Shown: positions 40,710 through 52,248, counted from the stretch's first letter. The stretch: DNA of 64,000 nucleotides from Madurella fahalii (GCA_029876055.1 CM056880.1:930001-994000), one strand, 5' to 3'. Notes: a model not told the origin generated them from the sequence alone. Numbers and translations: made by a program.

Positions 40710-42245
40710 TTAGTGGCGCATGTCCCGCCTTCGCTGCATAATGTGCTTGGCGATCGTCTTCTGCCAATGCCTGACCCTGGGCAGCACGGCAAACTCGTAC
40801 TCGGGGAAGCTCATCAGCTCCCGCAAGAAGGGGCCCCGCAAGCCGCCGTAGACGCCCTGGAAGTACATGTGGATGCTGTGCACGATGGCGCGCGTGCCCT
40901 CGTCGCAGTACAGCCCGGCCGCGCGCATCTCCTCGAGCAGGTCGAACACGGCCGTCGGGTCGCCGTACCGGCTCCACAGGATGCGCGCCACCTCGTTGTA
41001 GAAGGGCGTGCTCACGCCTAGCACGTAGCTGGCGGCGCCGAGCTCCTTGACGCGCGGCAGGATGCTGAGCGCCAGCGGCGAGCTGCGCGCGAACTGCGTG
41101 TCGAGCAGGTGCACGGCCCGCAGCAGGTAGACGGGGTACAGCGGGCCGTAGATGTGCATGGGCAGCTTGTCCTTGCTTATGGACGCGTCCGGGGACGCGC
41201 CGTCCTGCTTGTCGGGTGCGCCGTCCTGCTTATTCCGCTTGCGGTTGCGCTTGCGCTTCCCGGGAGCCTTTTGTTCGCCCGAGGCGATGTCTAGTTTCTC
41301 GATCATGGGGAAGACTTCCTCCTCGAGGACGTCCCAGAGCTCAAAGTCGGTCTTGGCTTCGCGCATCCTGGTCTCGACGCGGTTGCGCTCGCGGCGCCGG
41401 AGCGCTTCGTTCTGCACCGACTTTGCGAGCGGGTCGAGGACGAGATCGATCTGCGCGGCTAGCCGCTGCTCGTCGCTCATATCCCGGTCGGGTGGAGGAG
41501 TCAGCTTCTCGGCCTGCTTGTCCGATTCGATGACGTTCAGGGCCATCCGGGCGGCTTTGCGGAGGCTTGGTGGGAATCGCAACATCGCTTTCTCCCACTC
41601 TTTTGCTCCTGATGCTTGCTCCAGCGGGTGCAGCCGGTCAAAGGGCTTCTCCAGGTTCCTTCTGGAACTGGTCTGGACAGCGGCCGCGTCTTCCACAATG
41701 ATGTTGATCGTGTCGCGGATGCTGGTGGGGTCGGATTCCTCGGTCGTGGCCTTGAAGTCCCCAAAATCGTCAGAGCCGTCAAAGCCGTCGTCGAACGCGT
41801 CCAGGTCGTCAGAGGTGGATGCGTCTTCGTTGCTCGCAGGAGCCGCCGTCTCGGAGTATTCGTCGGACATCATGGTCGTTAAGTCGTCGGAGAGCGGTGA
41901 GGACGCTGTAGGCGCACGCAACTTGTTGCGCTCCGCAATTTCTTCAAAGATACGACTGAACGTATGCTTCTCGGCGGGTGTGATGGTGGACCATGACGAG
42001 TCCCGCTCGGCGCGCTTGGATTTGGATCTCTTCTCTTCGCGAGGGTCTTCGTAGCCTTCCGGTAGCTCGAAAGGGATTGATTCCGTCCAAGGCGGCACCC
42101 GCCCCCGACCGCTGGGAGTTCTGGGAACCTTTCCTCTCGGCTTCGAGTGCAGGAGAGCGCGGAAGGCGGGTGTCGAGAGGCCGGCCCTAGACAGCCGTTG
42201 CAACGTCCGGGTCTGGTAGAGGAACGGCATGAGCGTGGTCGACAT
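40710..42245 (-). CDS. Mtf2-like mitochondrial protein
   Basis: A single-exon, 511-residue protein. The N-terminus is basic and Ser/Arg-rich without acidic residues (MSTTLMPFLYQTRTLQRLSR), a probable mitochondrial targeting signal. A disordered acidic region (about 110-200) and a basic charged stretch (KRKRNRKRNK, about 340) precede the C-terminal domain. From about 365 on, IYGPLYPVYLLRAVHLLD, ILPRVKELGAASYVLGVST, LWSRYGDPTAVFDLLEEM and AAGLYCDEGT match the Mtf2-like C-terminal domain of filamentous fungi. Yeast Mtf2/Nam1 links mitochondrial transcription to RNA processing and translation. The gene is head-to-head with the CMR1-like gene, 495 bases between starts. The frame is intact. Confidence 0.82.
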   Translation of the reverse strand: MSTTLMPFLYQTRTLQRLSRAGLSTPAFRALLHSKPRGKVPRTPSGRGRVPPWTESIPFELPEGYEDPREEKRSKSKRAERDSSWSTITPAEKHTFSRIFEEIAERNKLRAPTASSPLSDDLTTMMSDEYSETAAPASNEDASTSDDLDAFDDGFDGSDDFGDFKATTEESDPTSIRDTINIIVEDAAAVQTSSRRNLEKPFDRLHPLEQASGAKEWEKAMLRFPPSLRKAARMALNVIESDKQAEKLTPPPDRDMSDEQRLAAQIDLVLDPLAKSVQNEALRRRERNRVETRMREAKTDFELWDVLEEEVFPMIEKLDIASGEQKAPGKRKRNRKRNKQDGAPDKQDGASPDASISKDKLPMHIYGPLYPVYLLRAVHLLDTQFARSSPLALSILPRVKELGAASYVLGVSTPFYNEVARILWSRYGDPTAVFDLLEEMRAAGLYCDEGTRAIVHSIHMYFQGVYGGLRGPFLRELMSFPEYEFAVLPRVRHWQKTIAKHIMQRRRDMRH

Positions 42246-42740
42246 GATTAGCGCAAGCCGCGGCGAGCCCGTCGCCGCGCTGCAGAGACCGGGTTCGTTG
42301 AGGTTGGGACCGTCGAGAACTCGGACGTTCGACTACTATTGGAGAACTGGGGAGGATGCGACTCGTTTTCTTCCCTCTGAAAATTTCCAGATGCCTGTTC
42401 GGGGTGTTCGGATCCCTGTCAGTCCACTAAGGTACCTCCCCTGGTACCTACAGTACGGGATTAGCGCGCCACAGGAGTGGGGTTCAAAAGAACGGCGTGC
42501 CAGTCACAGCCCATCAGGCCCATCGTTTGCCCCCGTGATTACGCGACCTGATTCACGTCCCCGGTCGCGCCCTGGTTTAATTGATTTTCTGCTCCCACGC
42601 GAACCATCGCCTTCTTCTCTGTCGCGAGATAAATCGCACACTCTCCAATCTGGATGTTCTGTACCGAATCGCATAGCATCGCATAGCATCCCATTGTGCA
42701 TTGTCCGTTTTACACCAAGCAGCTTCTGTAATCCGCCACC
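42246..42740. promoter_or_regulatory. Shared bidirectional promoter (Mtf2-like / CMR1-like)
   Basis: Two start codons face outward from these 495 bases and no ORF inside is credible, so both promoters must lie here. I cannot place a specific factor site. GGTACCTCCCCTGGTACC at about 42431 is a repeated GGTACC pair. Confidence 0.6.
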
Positions 42741-44375
42741 ATGCCGCCCAAGAAGGAGCCCGTGATGAGCGCGTTCGAGCGCAAACGCCTCGAGAATATC
42801 GCCAACAACAACGCCATCCTGAGCGGTATCAGCACCACAGCCGACAAGATCATTCCAAAGGCAGTACCACCGAAGCCGAAGCGCACAAGCACCCCACGTG
42901 TGAAGCGAGAGCCCGTTAAACGCGAGTCGCTCCGTCCGACACGCCAGAGCAGTCGGCTCGCGGGGCTCGACGCCGACAGCGCGCTGCTCAAGCGCAAGGC
43001 TGAGATTGAGGCGGAATCAGAGGCAGATAAGGCTAAAGCGAAGAAGATGCGTGTCAATGGCGACCTAAACCTCGGCGACATCCAGGTCGAGGGCCGAAAG
43101 TGGGAAGGAGGCGTGGACGGGCTAGCTAGTCTAAAGGGCCTCGCCGTCAGGGGTGCGCAGCCCGGGGTTAGGACGTTCACCGAAGACGACGTAAATGGAA
43201 CAACGGATAAAGGCCTCAAGGAGCTGAGGTTGCGCATGAGCGGGCTCAAGCTGTACGAGAAGTGGCCGGTCCAAGGCATGTTTCGACCGCTGCGGCGCTG
43301 GATTGGCTACGCAAGGACACCCCGTTGCTGACGGTAGACAGACATCAAAATCGTGCCGCAGCGCGTATACTCGATGGGGTTCCACCCCACAGAAGACAAG
43401 CCCATCATATTTGCGGGCGATAAAGAAGGCGCTATGGGCGTGTTTGACGCTTCGCAAGATCCAGTCAAGGCGGAAGACGATGACGAAGACGAAGACGCGC
43501 CGCTCCCCGACCCGGTAATATCCGCCTTCAAGACGCACTCGCGCACCATCTCCTCGTTCCACTTCTCTCCCGTCGACGCGAACGCAGTCTACTCGGCATC
43601 ATACGACTCGTCTATCCGTAAGCTCGACCTCGAGAAGGGCGTATCCACCCAAATATTTGCTCCGTCCGATGTCGACGAGGACATGCCCATCAGCGCCATC
43701 GACATGCCCTCAGCCGATCCCAACATCATCGTCTTCTCCACGTTGCAGGGCTCCCTCGGCCGCCACGACGTCCGCACCAAACCGGATACCGCCGAAATCT
43801 GGGGCCTCACGGAGCAGAAAATCGGCGGCTTCTCGTTGCACCCCTTACACCCCCACCTCGTGGCCACCGCATCGCTCGACCGCACCCTCAAGATCTGGGA
43901 CCTGCGCAAGATCCAAGGCAAAGGCGACGCGCGCGCACCGGCACTGCTAGGCGAGCACGAATCGCGGCTGTCGGTATCCCACGCGAGCTGGAGCAGCGGG
44001 GGCCACGTAGCCACGTCGAGCTACGACGACCGCATCAAGATCTACGAGTTCCCCGACGCGGGCCAGTGGGCGGCCGGCGCGGCGCTCACCGAGAAGCAGA
44101 TGGCGCCCGCGAGGCAGATCCCGCATAACAACCAGACCGGCCGGTGGGTGACCATTCTCAAGCCGCAGTGGCAGCGCAGCCCGCGCGACGGGCTGCACAA
44201 GTTTGTGATCGGCAACATGAATCGGTTCGTCGACGTGTTTGCGGCGAACGGGGAGCAGCTAGCGCAGCTGGACGGCGACGGCATTACCGCCGTGCCGGCC
44301 GTGGCGCATTTCCACCCGACCAAGGACTGGGTTGCTGGCGGGAACGCGAGCGGGAAGTTGTGTTTGTGGATGTGA
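42741..44375 (+). CDS. CMR1: CMR1-like WD40 DNA damage-binding protein
   Basis: Two exons, 42741-43275 and 43342-44375, join to 522 residues (WPVQ|DIKIVPQR). The intron begins GC rather than GT (GCATGT) and ends GACAG, with a TTGCTGACG branch site, so it is a GC-AG intron. The basic N-terminus (MPPKKEPVMSAFERKRLENI, with RKAE and KKMR runs) and RVYSMGFHPTEDKPIIFAGD, then a WD40 propeller (GVFDAS, AVYSASYDSSIRKLDL, VATASLDRTLKIWDLRK, HVATSSYDDRIKIYEF, SGKLCLWM), match Cmr1/YDL156W. Yeast Cmr1 binds UV-damaged DNA and acts in chromatin and replication stress. The start has a strong context (CCACCATG). An Asp/Glu-rich insert (about 215-225) lies between two blades. Confidence 0.93.
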
Positions 44376-45578
44376 TGCGGGAGTTTTAGGGGGTGGTTGG
44401 TTGCGATACTACCACCTCATGTCGGCGTTGGTGGATATGAAGCGAGCTTGCCGTGAAGTGGTACATTTTTGTGTATAATGGCGATGTCACCGTTACTCTC
44501 CATGTGAAGGAGGTCTGTAACCAACCTATGAGAGTTGCTGTTCCCCTTCCACAACGCGAGAGCACATCGGCATGGTCGTTGGCATGTTCAGGTCGTCCCG
44601 TAACCGGCCGCAAGTAACACGGGACGTTGTCCCACGATTTTCCGAGCGCCCTTTCGACGCGTTTGCATTCCCTGCCTCGGAAGGCTCGTTTTGGGTCAGT
44701 ATTTGAGCAGACACGTACCCGAACTGTCCAGGATTGATTAGGAACGAATGACAGTACAGGAATGAACTGTCGACCATCACATTACTCGATATGCTTCAAT
44801 GCCCGTCATATTAGTAAGACGCTCTAGCCTGCCGAGCCAACCGGGGCTTGTTTAGTGTGCTTCGCGACATCTCGACGGGGCTGTATGGTAGATGGTGGCG
44901 CAAGGGGATAGCTCGGAGTGTCCCGTCGACTAGAGCATATCTGACCTTCGATCTGCCACATGGCTGAGAGACCGATGCAGAGCAACGTAAAGTACCTCCC
45001 GGAATGATGCAACAGTGCAGTAATTGATAAAGAGCAATTTGACATCCCCTATATTACGCGGATATATACTTCCACGACGCGCGAACCACGATAGCACCCG
45101 GCAGGGCTCATCAAGCCGGCTTTTCCGACAACTGCTTGACATTGATGATTGGATGCTACTTTAACAAACAAGCATGTGCGGTGCGGACGTCCAATCGACG
45201 ACGGGCCCTTTAATACCCCCGATCTTGGCGGCCCTTCACTGGCAGCCGGGAGCCGATCCGGTTGAATGCCCCTGGACGAGTCCAAGGTAACCCGGATGAT
45301 GGACCCCCGCTCCCTTGCCCGCTTTCGTCGACGGGCCGTGGTGGCGACGACGATGATGAGGACCGGGGTTGGGGCAAAGTAACCAAATTGCGTGTTCGTG
45401 GCCGGTAGATGTCCCATCTAACGCCGCAGGAGTCGGATAAGAGGGGAGGCTCCTCCCGCCCGTGGTGCCTCGGCTGCTGCCGAGCCGTCTTGTATCCTGT
45501 GGAATGTTAGTGTGGAGCTGCGATCTTCAGAGTCAAGCGTCAGCAACGCGTTCAGCACATTGACCTCTGCTCAGCACC
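44376..45578. other. Intergenic, no supported gene
   Basis: About 1.2 kb. Short minus-strand frames (44780-44526, 45417-45049) have no motif. The right part should contain the promoter of the sugar dehydrogenase gene. Confidence 0.5.
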
Positions 45579-47123
45579 ATGGGTCACCTCAGCACGCTCG
45601 CGGGCGTCGTCGCCCTGACGTCCATGTTCGTCCCCGAGGCCGCCGCTCAGTCATGCGCCGGCGTCAGCGGCCGGTATCAGCCGAGAATGGGCTCTGGATA
45701 TAGGTACAGCGTTCTTGCGACCGGGTTGCGACAGCCGCGACACATCACCGTTGACTCGGCAGGCAATCTCTTGGTGGCTGAGGGCGGCAGCCAGGGCGTC
45801 AGGCGTCTGGTCCTACAGGACCAGGGGGATATCGTCTGCGCGCAGTCCAACACTCAGATCGTCAGCGGATCGGTAAGCCAGCACTATGTCTCGATGATAA
45901 CTGGCTCGACTGCCAAGAGTCCTAGACTAAATGGCCGTGGCGCGTCTAGACCAACCACGGCATCGCTATCAGCGCCGACGGCAAGACGCTCTTCACCTCC
46001 AACCTTGCCAGCGTCACCGCATACTCCTACGATGCCAGCACTGGCCAAGTCGGTCAAGGTAGGCAAATCGTGACGGGTATGTCCAACCAGGGAACCCACC
46101 CGACCCGGGCTATCGCAACCTCTAAATGGAGCCCGGATACGATTCTGGTGGCTCGAGGCTCCAACAACAACATCGACACCAGCACTACCCAGCAGTCCTC
46201 TGGACGCAGCATGATCAAGGCCTTTAGCATAAGCCAGGGCATGCAGAGCACCCACCAATACAATACGGGCGGCGAGGTCCTGGCCTGGGGTCTCCGCAAC
46301 ATTGTCGGCCTGACCGAGGATGCCAACTATGGCGGTGTTGTATGTTTTTTCCCCTTCTTCTTTTTTTTTTTTTTTTTTTCCCTTTCTTCCGGAGCTAAAT
46401 ATAGCACCTATCAACTAACTCCTTATAAAGTGGTCCGTCGAGAACCAGATGGATGACCTGCGCCTGAACGGCCGGGACATCCACACCAACAACCCGGCCG
46501 AGCGGCTGAGTTACCACGGCGTGCTGAATGACACGGCCAACCGCTACAAGGGTCTGAACTATGGCTATCCGTCGTGCGTGCCCGCCTGGGACCCGCAGAA
46601 CGTGGGCATCAACGGCCTGCTGGTCGGCAGCCTGTTCAAGCCCGACGGCGTCCCCAACGTCGCCGCCGACGAGTGCAACAACCGCATGACTGGCCGCCTG
46701 CACTTCCACGCTCACACGGCCCCGCTCGACATCAAGTTTAACGCCAACAGCACGGCGGCGTACATTGCGTTCCACGGCAGCTGGTAAGTCATCATACCCC
46801 TGACTCGCACACGAACAACATTTCCCCCCCCCCCCCTTCTTTTCCTCCCGGGAACCATGGTTTTTCTAACCGCGACGGTCACTACTACTAGGAACCGCAA
46901 CCCGGCCGATGGCTACCGCGTCATGCGCGTTGACTTCCGGAACGGCCAGCCGGTAGCAGACGTTACCAGCACGACGGCCCAGATCCCCGTCATGGAGAAC
47001 AGCAACATCGGCAGCTGCCCCAGCAACTGCTTCCGCCCGGTCGGATTGGCCTTTGACAACAAGGGACGTCTGTTCGTGTCCAGCGACACGTCCGGTGAGA
47101 TCTATGTCATTTATGGCGCTTGA
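45579..47123 (+). CDS. Secreted PQQ-type sugar dehydrogenase (AA12/sorbosone dehydrogenase-like)
   Basis: Four exons (45579-45872, 45950-46339, 46431-46783, 46892-47123) join to 422 residues. A signal peptide ends at AAAQSC. The rest is a six-bladed propeller of the glucose/sorbosone dehydrogenase type: YSVLATGLRQPRHITVDSAG, NLLVAEGG, NHGIAISADGKTLFTSN, LVARGSNNNIDTS, EVLAWGLRNIVGLTED, NYGYPSCVPAWDP, TAPLDIKFN, YIAFHGSWNR, VGLAFDNKGRLFVSSDTSGE. These are the conserved blocks of family AA12, whose fungal members use pyrroloquinoline quinone to oxidise sugars such as fucose and pyranoses outside the cell. Intron 2 holds a 20-base T run and intron 3 a C run. It may help consume sugars from the nearby hemicellulases; this is inference. 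The frame is intact. Confidence 0.9.
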
Positions 47124-47721
47124 AAGGATGAATGGTGCAGATTGTGGGACTTGAAGCTGGGTGCAGTGGTCAGTGAGGGGGAAAGGAGAGAGAGCAACAA
47201 GTTAGAGGGTTGTCTTCTCGAGATCCTGTTTATGTAGTAACCGCGCCAAACTCGTTCGCGGCACCCAATAAATTGCTGTGGGTCATTGGTGTGTGATTGT
47301 GTAATACTCACTAATAAGTAAGGTACGCACCTGGCGGCTCTTGCTCTCATGTCCATGTGTCCTGTGAGCCATAATTATTATCCCTACCCTTATAAAATGT
47401 ACGAGAAGAACAAGGTAATAGCGGGAACTCGAGCAGGTAAAAACGCGCAATGTTTGCGAACTCTAGCCTGAGGCTTGTTGTCCTAGAATACTACTACCAA
47501 GCGGCTTGTGTACGCGATTTCTTGATGTCACACAATCCCCCCCGGCAACATATGTAGGTGCCGAGCACCAACCAAGAAATGAATGGCCAATATATAACAC
47601 CCTTTCCACCCTTCATCCCCAAGCATGTAAGGTATCCCAAATGTATCCCAGATCCCCGTACCCTTGCTCACACAGAGAGAAGAACCCAAATCAGGACGGC
47701 AGCGGCGCACGACACCCAGCT
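47124..47721. other. 3' flanks of two convergent genes
   Basis: About 0.6 kb between convergent genes. No coding evidence. Confidence 0.5.
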
Positions 47722-48090
47722 TTACTGCAAGTAGCAGCGGGCGCCGGAGCCGCCGCAGTCGTTGGCGAAGCCATAGTCGCAGCAGCTGCCGTCGGGGGCG
47801 CACTCGTAGACGTGCGTGGCGTCGCGCTTGGCCGTGATGACCCACGAGCCCGTGTCGGTCCAGACGCAGTTGCCGCACGAGCGGAACTGCCGCCCCCGGC
47901 TGTCGCACCGGCACCCGTTGTCGACGCACTGCCGCTTCCCCAGCGCCGCGAGCGACTCGCCGCCTCGCGCCTCGGCCGCGTCGACCACGGCCGCCTGCAC
48001 GGCGTCGCGCTCCTTGTGCGCCTCGCCGGGCGCGGCGGACGAGCCCTGCACTGCGAGCAGTACGATGCTAACCGGGGCGAGGAAGCGCAT
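47722..48090 (-). CDS. Small secreted 10-cysteine protein with Kex2 site
   Basis: A single-exon, 122-residue protein. The signal peptide (MRFLAPVSIVLLAVQGSSAA) is followed by a 30-residue charged propeptide ending LGKR, a Kex2 site. The mature part is about 70 residues with ten cysteines: QCVDNGCRC, SCGNC, ECAPDGSCC, NDCGGSGARC. The pattern is C-x4-C-x-C-x8-C-x2-C, then C-x5-C-C-x7-C-x6-C, enough for five disulfides. This is a secreted peptide-like protein of unknown role, perhaps an antimicrobial or host-interaction protein. The frame is intact. Confidence 0.75.
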   Translation of the reverse strand: MRFLAPVSIVLLAVQGSSAAPGEAHKERDAVQAAVVDAAEARGGESLAALGKRQCVDNGCRCDSRGRQFRSCGNCVWTDTGSWVITAKRDATHVYECAPDGSCCDYGFANDCGGSGARCYLQ

Positions 48091-50640
48091 GTTGAGAGAT
48101 GTTGTGGGTTGTTTGCGGCTATTAGTATTAGTTCCCGGGATGGTTAGCCAACCCTCACGTTAGTCTGTCTTGGGAGTTTCCATTGCTTACCTTGCTGTTC
48201 CGTGAAGGCAGATTATTTGCTCAAAGGATGCTTTATTGCCTAGGGGCACGACGTCCGGATCTGAATGGAGGATAACCTCGACCACTTGGACTGCCCAACA
48301 TCCCGTTTTTATGCTCGATCTGTCCCGCCACCCTTAACTGCCCCTATGAGGCTCATTTCCTCCACAGCGAACGTCGGACGAATTGTCTTCACCGTCTGAC
48401 GGACGGTTGTGGATATCATTTGACTAAGAAGTAGAGCGTGGAAGCCATGCACTGTGCTCTGGCCGGCGATCTTGGGTTGATCACTGGGTCCCAATTTCTG
48501 AGTGGACATCCCCGGCTGAATTTTGAGGATAGGGCTGAACTGCGTCTGTTTCTTCGCTGTCCAAACGTTGGCCTTGACGGCCTTTGACAAGGGCAACGCG
48601 TCAAGTCGATGGATTGTCTGGTTGATGCGGCGGATCGACGCTCTCCCCGACGATCGCAAACAGGTGACTGGTGTCACATCAACTTCTTATTGGACAACTG
48701 GGATTTGGGGTTTGGGACTCAAGGCGACACCACGCGCCCACTTCGTATCTCGCGTCCAGGCATTCACTGTCGAACCCAAAGGTACTCGGATCCTAGTTTT
48801 GCGGGGAAGGCTTGGGATTGGGTAGGTTTGAACTAACATTGGGTATCAGTATACGTACTATTTTGCATAGCCTGGGATGATGGATAGAAGCCTTGTGGAG
48901 TACTTGTAGGGTCACCTCGGGCTGGTAACTGTTTTGGGGAACGATTTACACTGAGCTGACTGTTTGCGACCGGCCTGCTTCGAGGCTAAGTGGCGGCCTC
49001 GGTGGAGTCACAGGAACGGTCTATATTCTGGTAGAAAAATTTATTGGCTCGAGTTCAAAAACACTGCTTGAAGACACACGGTTCAGATTCTGGAAGAAGT
49101 ATAGCAGCCCGGGGAGCGTAGGAGGGCACTAGTGAAGAACTGGAAGGAGAAATACACGCAGGGCTTTGAGCATCCCAGTTAAGTAAATGATAGCCAGTAG
49201 TGCGCTGCCACATCCTTTTTGATGAGAACACGTCCCTTCCTGCCCTTCTCTGAGCCAAAGAAACAAACAATCAACTCGCCTCTATGCCAATATGGTTTGC
49301 GAGCAAGATCATAACCATCACATTAAATAACTCGCCAGATAAAAAAAGAAAATATTGAAAATAACCCAGTTCATGATAATCGGGCAGTTGAGCGTATCAC
49401 AAGTGAGATACTAGGCTAGCCTCCAGATGATACGCCGGGAAACGAGATCTCCTCAACGATCAGCCATGTGGAGTGGGGAGCTGTGCCAGTCGTGACCATT
49501 CCCGATGTCACGCATCCTGTAGTTGCACATAACGTTCAGAGCGGCAAAGGCAGTTTTCTCCACGTCATACAGTGGTTCAAGAGTCCTGAGACCGTATTTG
49601 TTTCCGTGCAGGTGATGGATTGAAGGTGACGTTGAATTTCGGCAGTGAAATGAACGGCATCGTGCGTTCACATTGACTGGCTGACCGAGAAGCAGGTAGG
49701 TGTACCGTACCATGTCTTGGTAGCCCTCCAGGTTTGGGCGGGAGCTAATCGTATCGCGTCCTCAGAATGCCCACCACATACTTGCAAGGCCGTAACTGAC
49801 CATGCCTGACGAGAGCGAGTTCCACAGTGCACCGGTGAGCATGGCATGGATAAAAGGTGAGCGCTAGAGGCCCGGATTCTAGATGTGGTATACATCCTTA
49901 GATGCTCGTCTAGACTAGTTGTCCAAACTGATTATCTCGTCTTTTGCTAGGTGCGGAATGTATACTACGTTACCATTTGTCGACTTATAGGATGATGCGC
50001 AGTTTGCCCTGGTGGAACCGTACGCGGTAGATGTGTCAGATGAGCCTCCATCCACGTCATTTACAGACTCATTAATAATTAAGAAAGGTAGCAGCGAATG
50101 ATCTACGGCGTGGAGGTTGGTCCCTCACTGGACTAGCTGCTTGATGGTGACCAATTGGTCGCTATAACTGTGCCGGCCGCCTCTTGACGTTGTGCCCTGC
50201 GCTAAGCAAGAGGAACCTGAATTACATTATCATGGCATCCACTTAGGCATCAGCGTGAGGATATCACCTGTATACCGACCATTGTATTCCCCGGCCCGGT
50301 ATCATAATCCCACGCCCCGCCAGCACTAGGGCGCTAATGTCCATGAATGATAATCATCCCCCTTCTGGAAGGGTGTTTCTAGTTCGTGATAGCAGTTCTC
50401 AAATTGTGCGGGGATTGTACTTACCGCTCAACATTAGAGAACTATAGCTTGTACTCTTCGAAGACGAGCTTAGTATGATAAGTAGCTAACACGTTTATAA
50501 ACGGTATGTGTATCTAGATAAATTCATGCTCATAGCGGAGGATGCTATCAGCATTCTGTCGAATGTCGCACACCCGTTCTCGTAGCAGTACTGGTAAGTA
50601 AAGATAACTCTCGCGAGACGGTCATTACTACTAACTACGC
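48091..50640. other. Long gene-poor interval
   Basis: About 2.5 kb. A 122-codon minus-strand frame (48677-48309) and an 86-codon one (49713-49453) show no motif. No repeat, RNA gene or coding segment is recognised, although the first part contains the promoter of the 10-cysteine protein gene. Confidence 0.45.
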
Positions 50641-52248
50641 CTACACCTCATATGCCCACCGCGTCTCTTCCCATCCCGGGCGCCTCCTGATCTTCATGCC
50701 AAATCCCTCGCCCTGGTTGGCAGGCTTCGCAACGGCATCAATCAGCGAGCGCGTCGCGAAAACTGGCAGCTTCCACTCCGGCCCTTCCAGGGGTTCGATC
50801 TCATACCCAAGCAGCAGCGTCGCTATGACGGCCATCATCTCGGCAAAGGCAAAATGACGTCCCGGACAGAGATGGGTCCCGCCTCCAAACGGCAGGAAAG
50901 CAGCTCGTATTGCCTTAGCACTCCCAGGCCCGTCCTCACTCTCTCCTTTCCCACTGACGAACCGGCCCGGCTTGAACTCGTCCACATCGGAGCCCCAGTA
51001 CTCGTCCAGCACGTGGGACGTGCCCATCGACATCTGCACCACGCTCCCGGCCTTGATCAGATACTGCCTTCCGCTCTTGTCGCTGAGCATCGTGTCCTGC
51101 ACGGCCGTGCGCGTGCTCACTTGGTGCACCGTCCGCCGCAGCGTCTCGCGGTAGCAGCTCATCAGGCGCGGACAGCGCTCCTCGACGACCGCCCCGGTCA
51201 GCAGCGTGACCACGTCCCCCTCGCGCTTCTCGACCAGCCCCTCCACCTCGCGTCGCAGTTCCGCCGCCAGCTCCGGCCGGGAGAAGACAAAGCAAATCAG
51301 CCAGAACAGCAGCGGCACCGTGTTGGCCAGCGCCGCGAACGGCAGCATCGTCTCGAGGCGCGCGATGTCGTCGACGGGGAAGCCGACGTCGCGCAGCTCG
51401 GCCGTGCGGCCGCGCACAAAGGCCGAGGTCGAGGGGTGCTCGTCGTGCCGCGCGGCGTAGTAGGGCGCTAGGGCCGCGGCGAGGGTCCTGCGGGCGCGGT
51501 CGCCCTCGGGCGTCAGGGCCGCCGGGAGGTTGAGCGTCAGCTTCAGGAGGTTCCGCTCGAAGGCCCACAGCGCGTCCTCCACGGCCGCGTTGCCCCCCAG
51601 CGGGTCGTGCGTGCCGTACAGCGCCCTGCTCGTCGCGGCGGTGATGAGCCCGCGCAGCCACAGCCACGTGTTGGGCACTCGCGCGCCGGCGCCCTCGCGG
51701 CCCAGGTTGCTCAGCTGCGAGGCCAGACCCGCCAGCGCCGTCTTGTTCAGCTGTTGGATGTTCTCGCCCTTGAAGCTGGTCGGGATGACGTGGTGTACGA
51801 ACCGCTCCATGAACGGGCCGCCCTGGGGCCCGCGGAGGAAGTCGGCTGTGTCGTTCCCGATCTGCGTCAATATGGGTGCGATGGCTATGGCGTGCGGCGT
51901 GGTCGATAGGGATTTATTTCGCAGCGCCGAGGCGATCAGGTGCGGATCCCAGACGGCATACATCTTCCCTGTGAGCATCGGCAGCGTGGCGATGGGTTTG
52001 CTCGACGACCGTCTCAGGATGGTATGGTAATTGGCCTGGTGGCGCATCAGTCCGATAATGTGCCCGATAAAGGGGATTCGAGGCTTTAAGAGCGGCGGCT
52101 CGCGTGGTTCGACGCGAGGGCCGAGTGCGTGGGCGAGGAACACGGCGATTACGACCGTGATGATGGTGACTGGCATGATCGTCCACGCGTCGAGACCGCG
52201 CGCGGTCGGCATGGCATCGACGCCCACAGTCCCGTTAGTAGACATCAT
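50641..52248 (-). CDS. Cytochrome P450 of the CYP7/CYP8 type
   Basis: A single-exon P450 of 535 residues from ATG 52248. The open frame extends 54 codons further upstream (to 52410), but that part is basic and poor in motifs, while after 52248 comes a membrane anchor (WTIMPVTIITVVIAVFLAHA) and the PRIPFIGHIIG hinge. Later blocks are the K-helix SCYRETLR, DEFKPGRF (PERF region) and the heme loop FLPFGGGTHLCPGRHFAFAE with ligand Cys about 461. The I-helix reads FAALANTVPLLFW, lacking the usual AGxxT acid-alcohol pair. ANT-P-x-x-FW is typical of CYP7/CYP8 enzymes (sterol 7-alpha-hydroxylases, prostacyclin synthase), which include sterol hydroxylases and isomerase-like P450s. The substrate here is probably a sterol or lipid, but unknown. 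The frame is intact. Confidence 0.9.
   Translation of the reverse strand: MMSTNGTVGVDAMPTARGLDAWTIMPVTIITVVIAVFLAHALGPRVEPREPPLLKPRIPFIGHIIGLMRHQANYHTILRRSSSKPIATLPMLTGKMYAVWDPHLIASALRNKSLSTTPHAIAIAPILTQIGNDTADFLRGPQGGPFMERFVHHVIPTSFKGENIQQLNKTALAGLASQLSNLGREGAGARVPNTWLWLRGLITAATSRALYGTHDPLGGNAAVEDALWAFERNLLKLTLNLPAALTPEGDRARRTLAAALAPYYAARHDEHPSTSAFVRGRTAELRDVGFPVDDIARLETMLPFAALANTVPLLFWLICFVFSRPELAAELRREVEGLVEKREGDVVTLLTGAVVEERCPRLMSCYRETLRRTVHQVSTRTAVQDTMLSDKSGRQYLIKAGSVVQMSMGTSHVLDEYWGSDVDEFKPGRFVSGKGESEDGPGSAKAIRAAFLPFGGGTHLCPGRHFAFAEMMAVIATLLLGYEIEPLEGPEWKLPVFATRSLIDAVAKPANQGEGFGMKIRRRPGWEETRWAYEV

Noticed and set aside
40713..42054. Plus-strand frames opposite the Mtf2-like gene
   Set aside because: Shadow frames; the minus-strand product has the conserved C-terminal domain.
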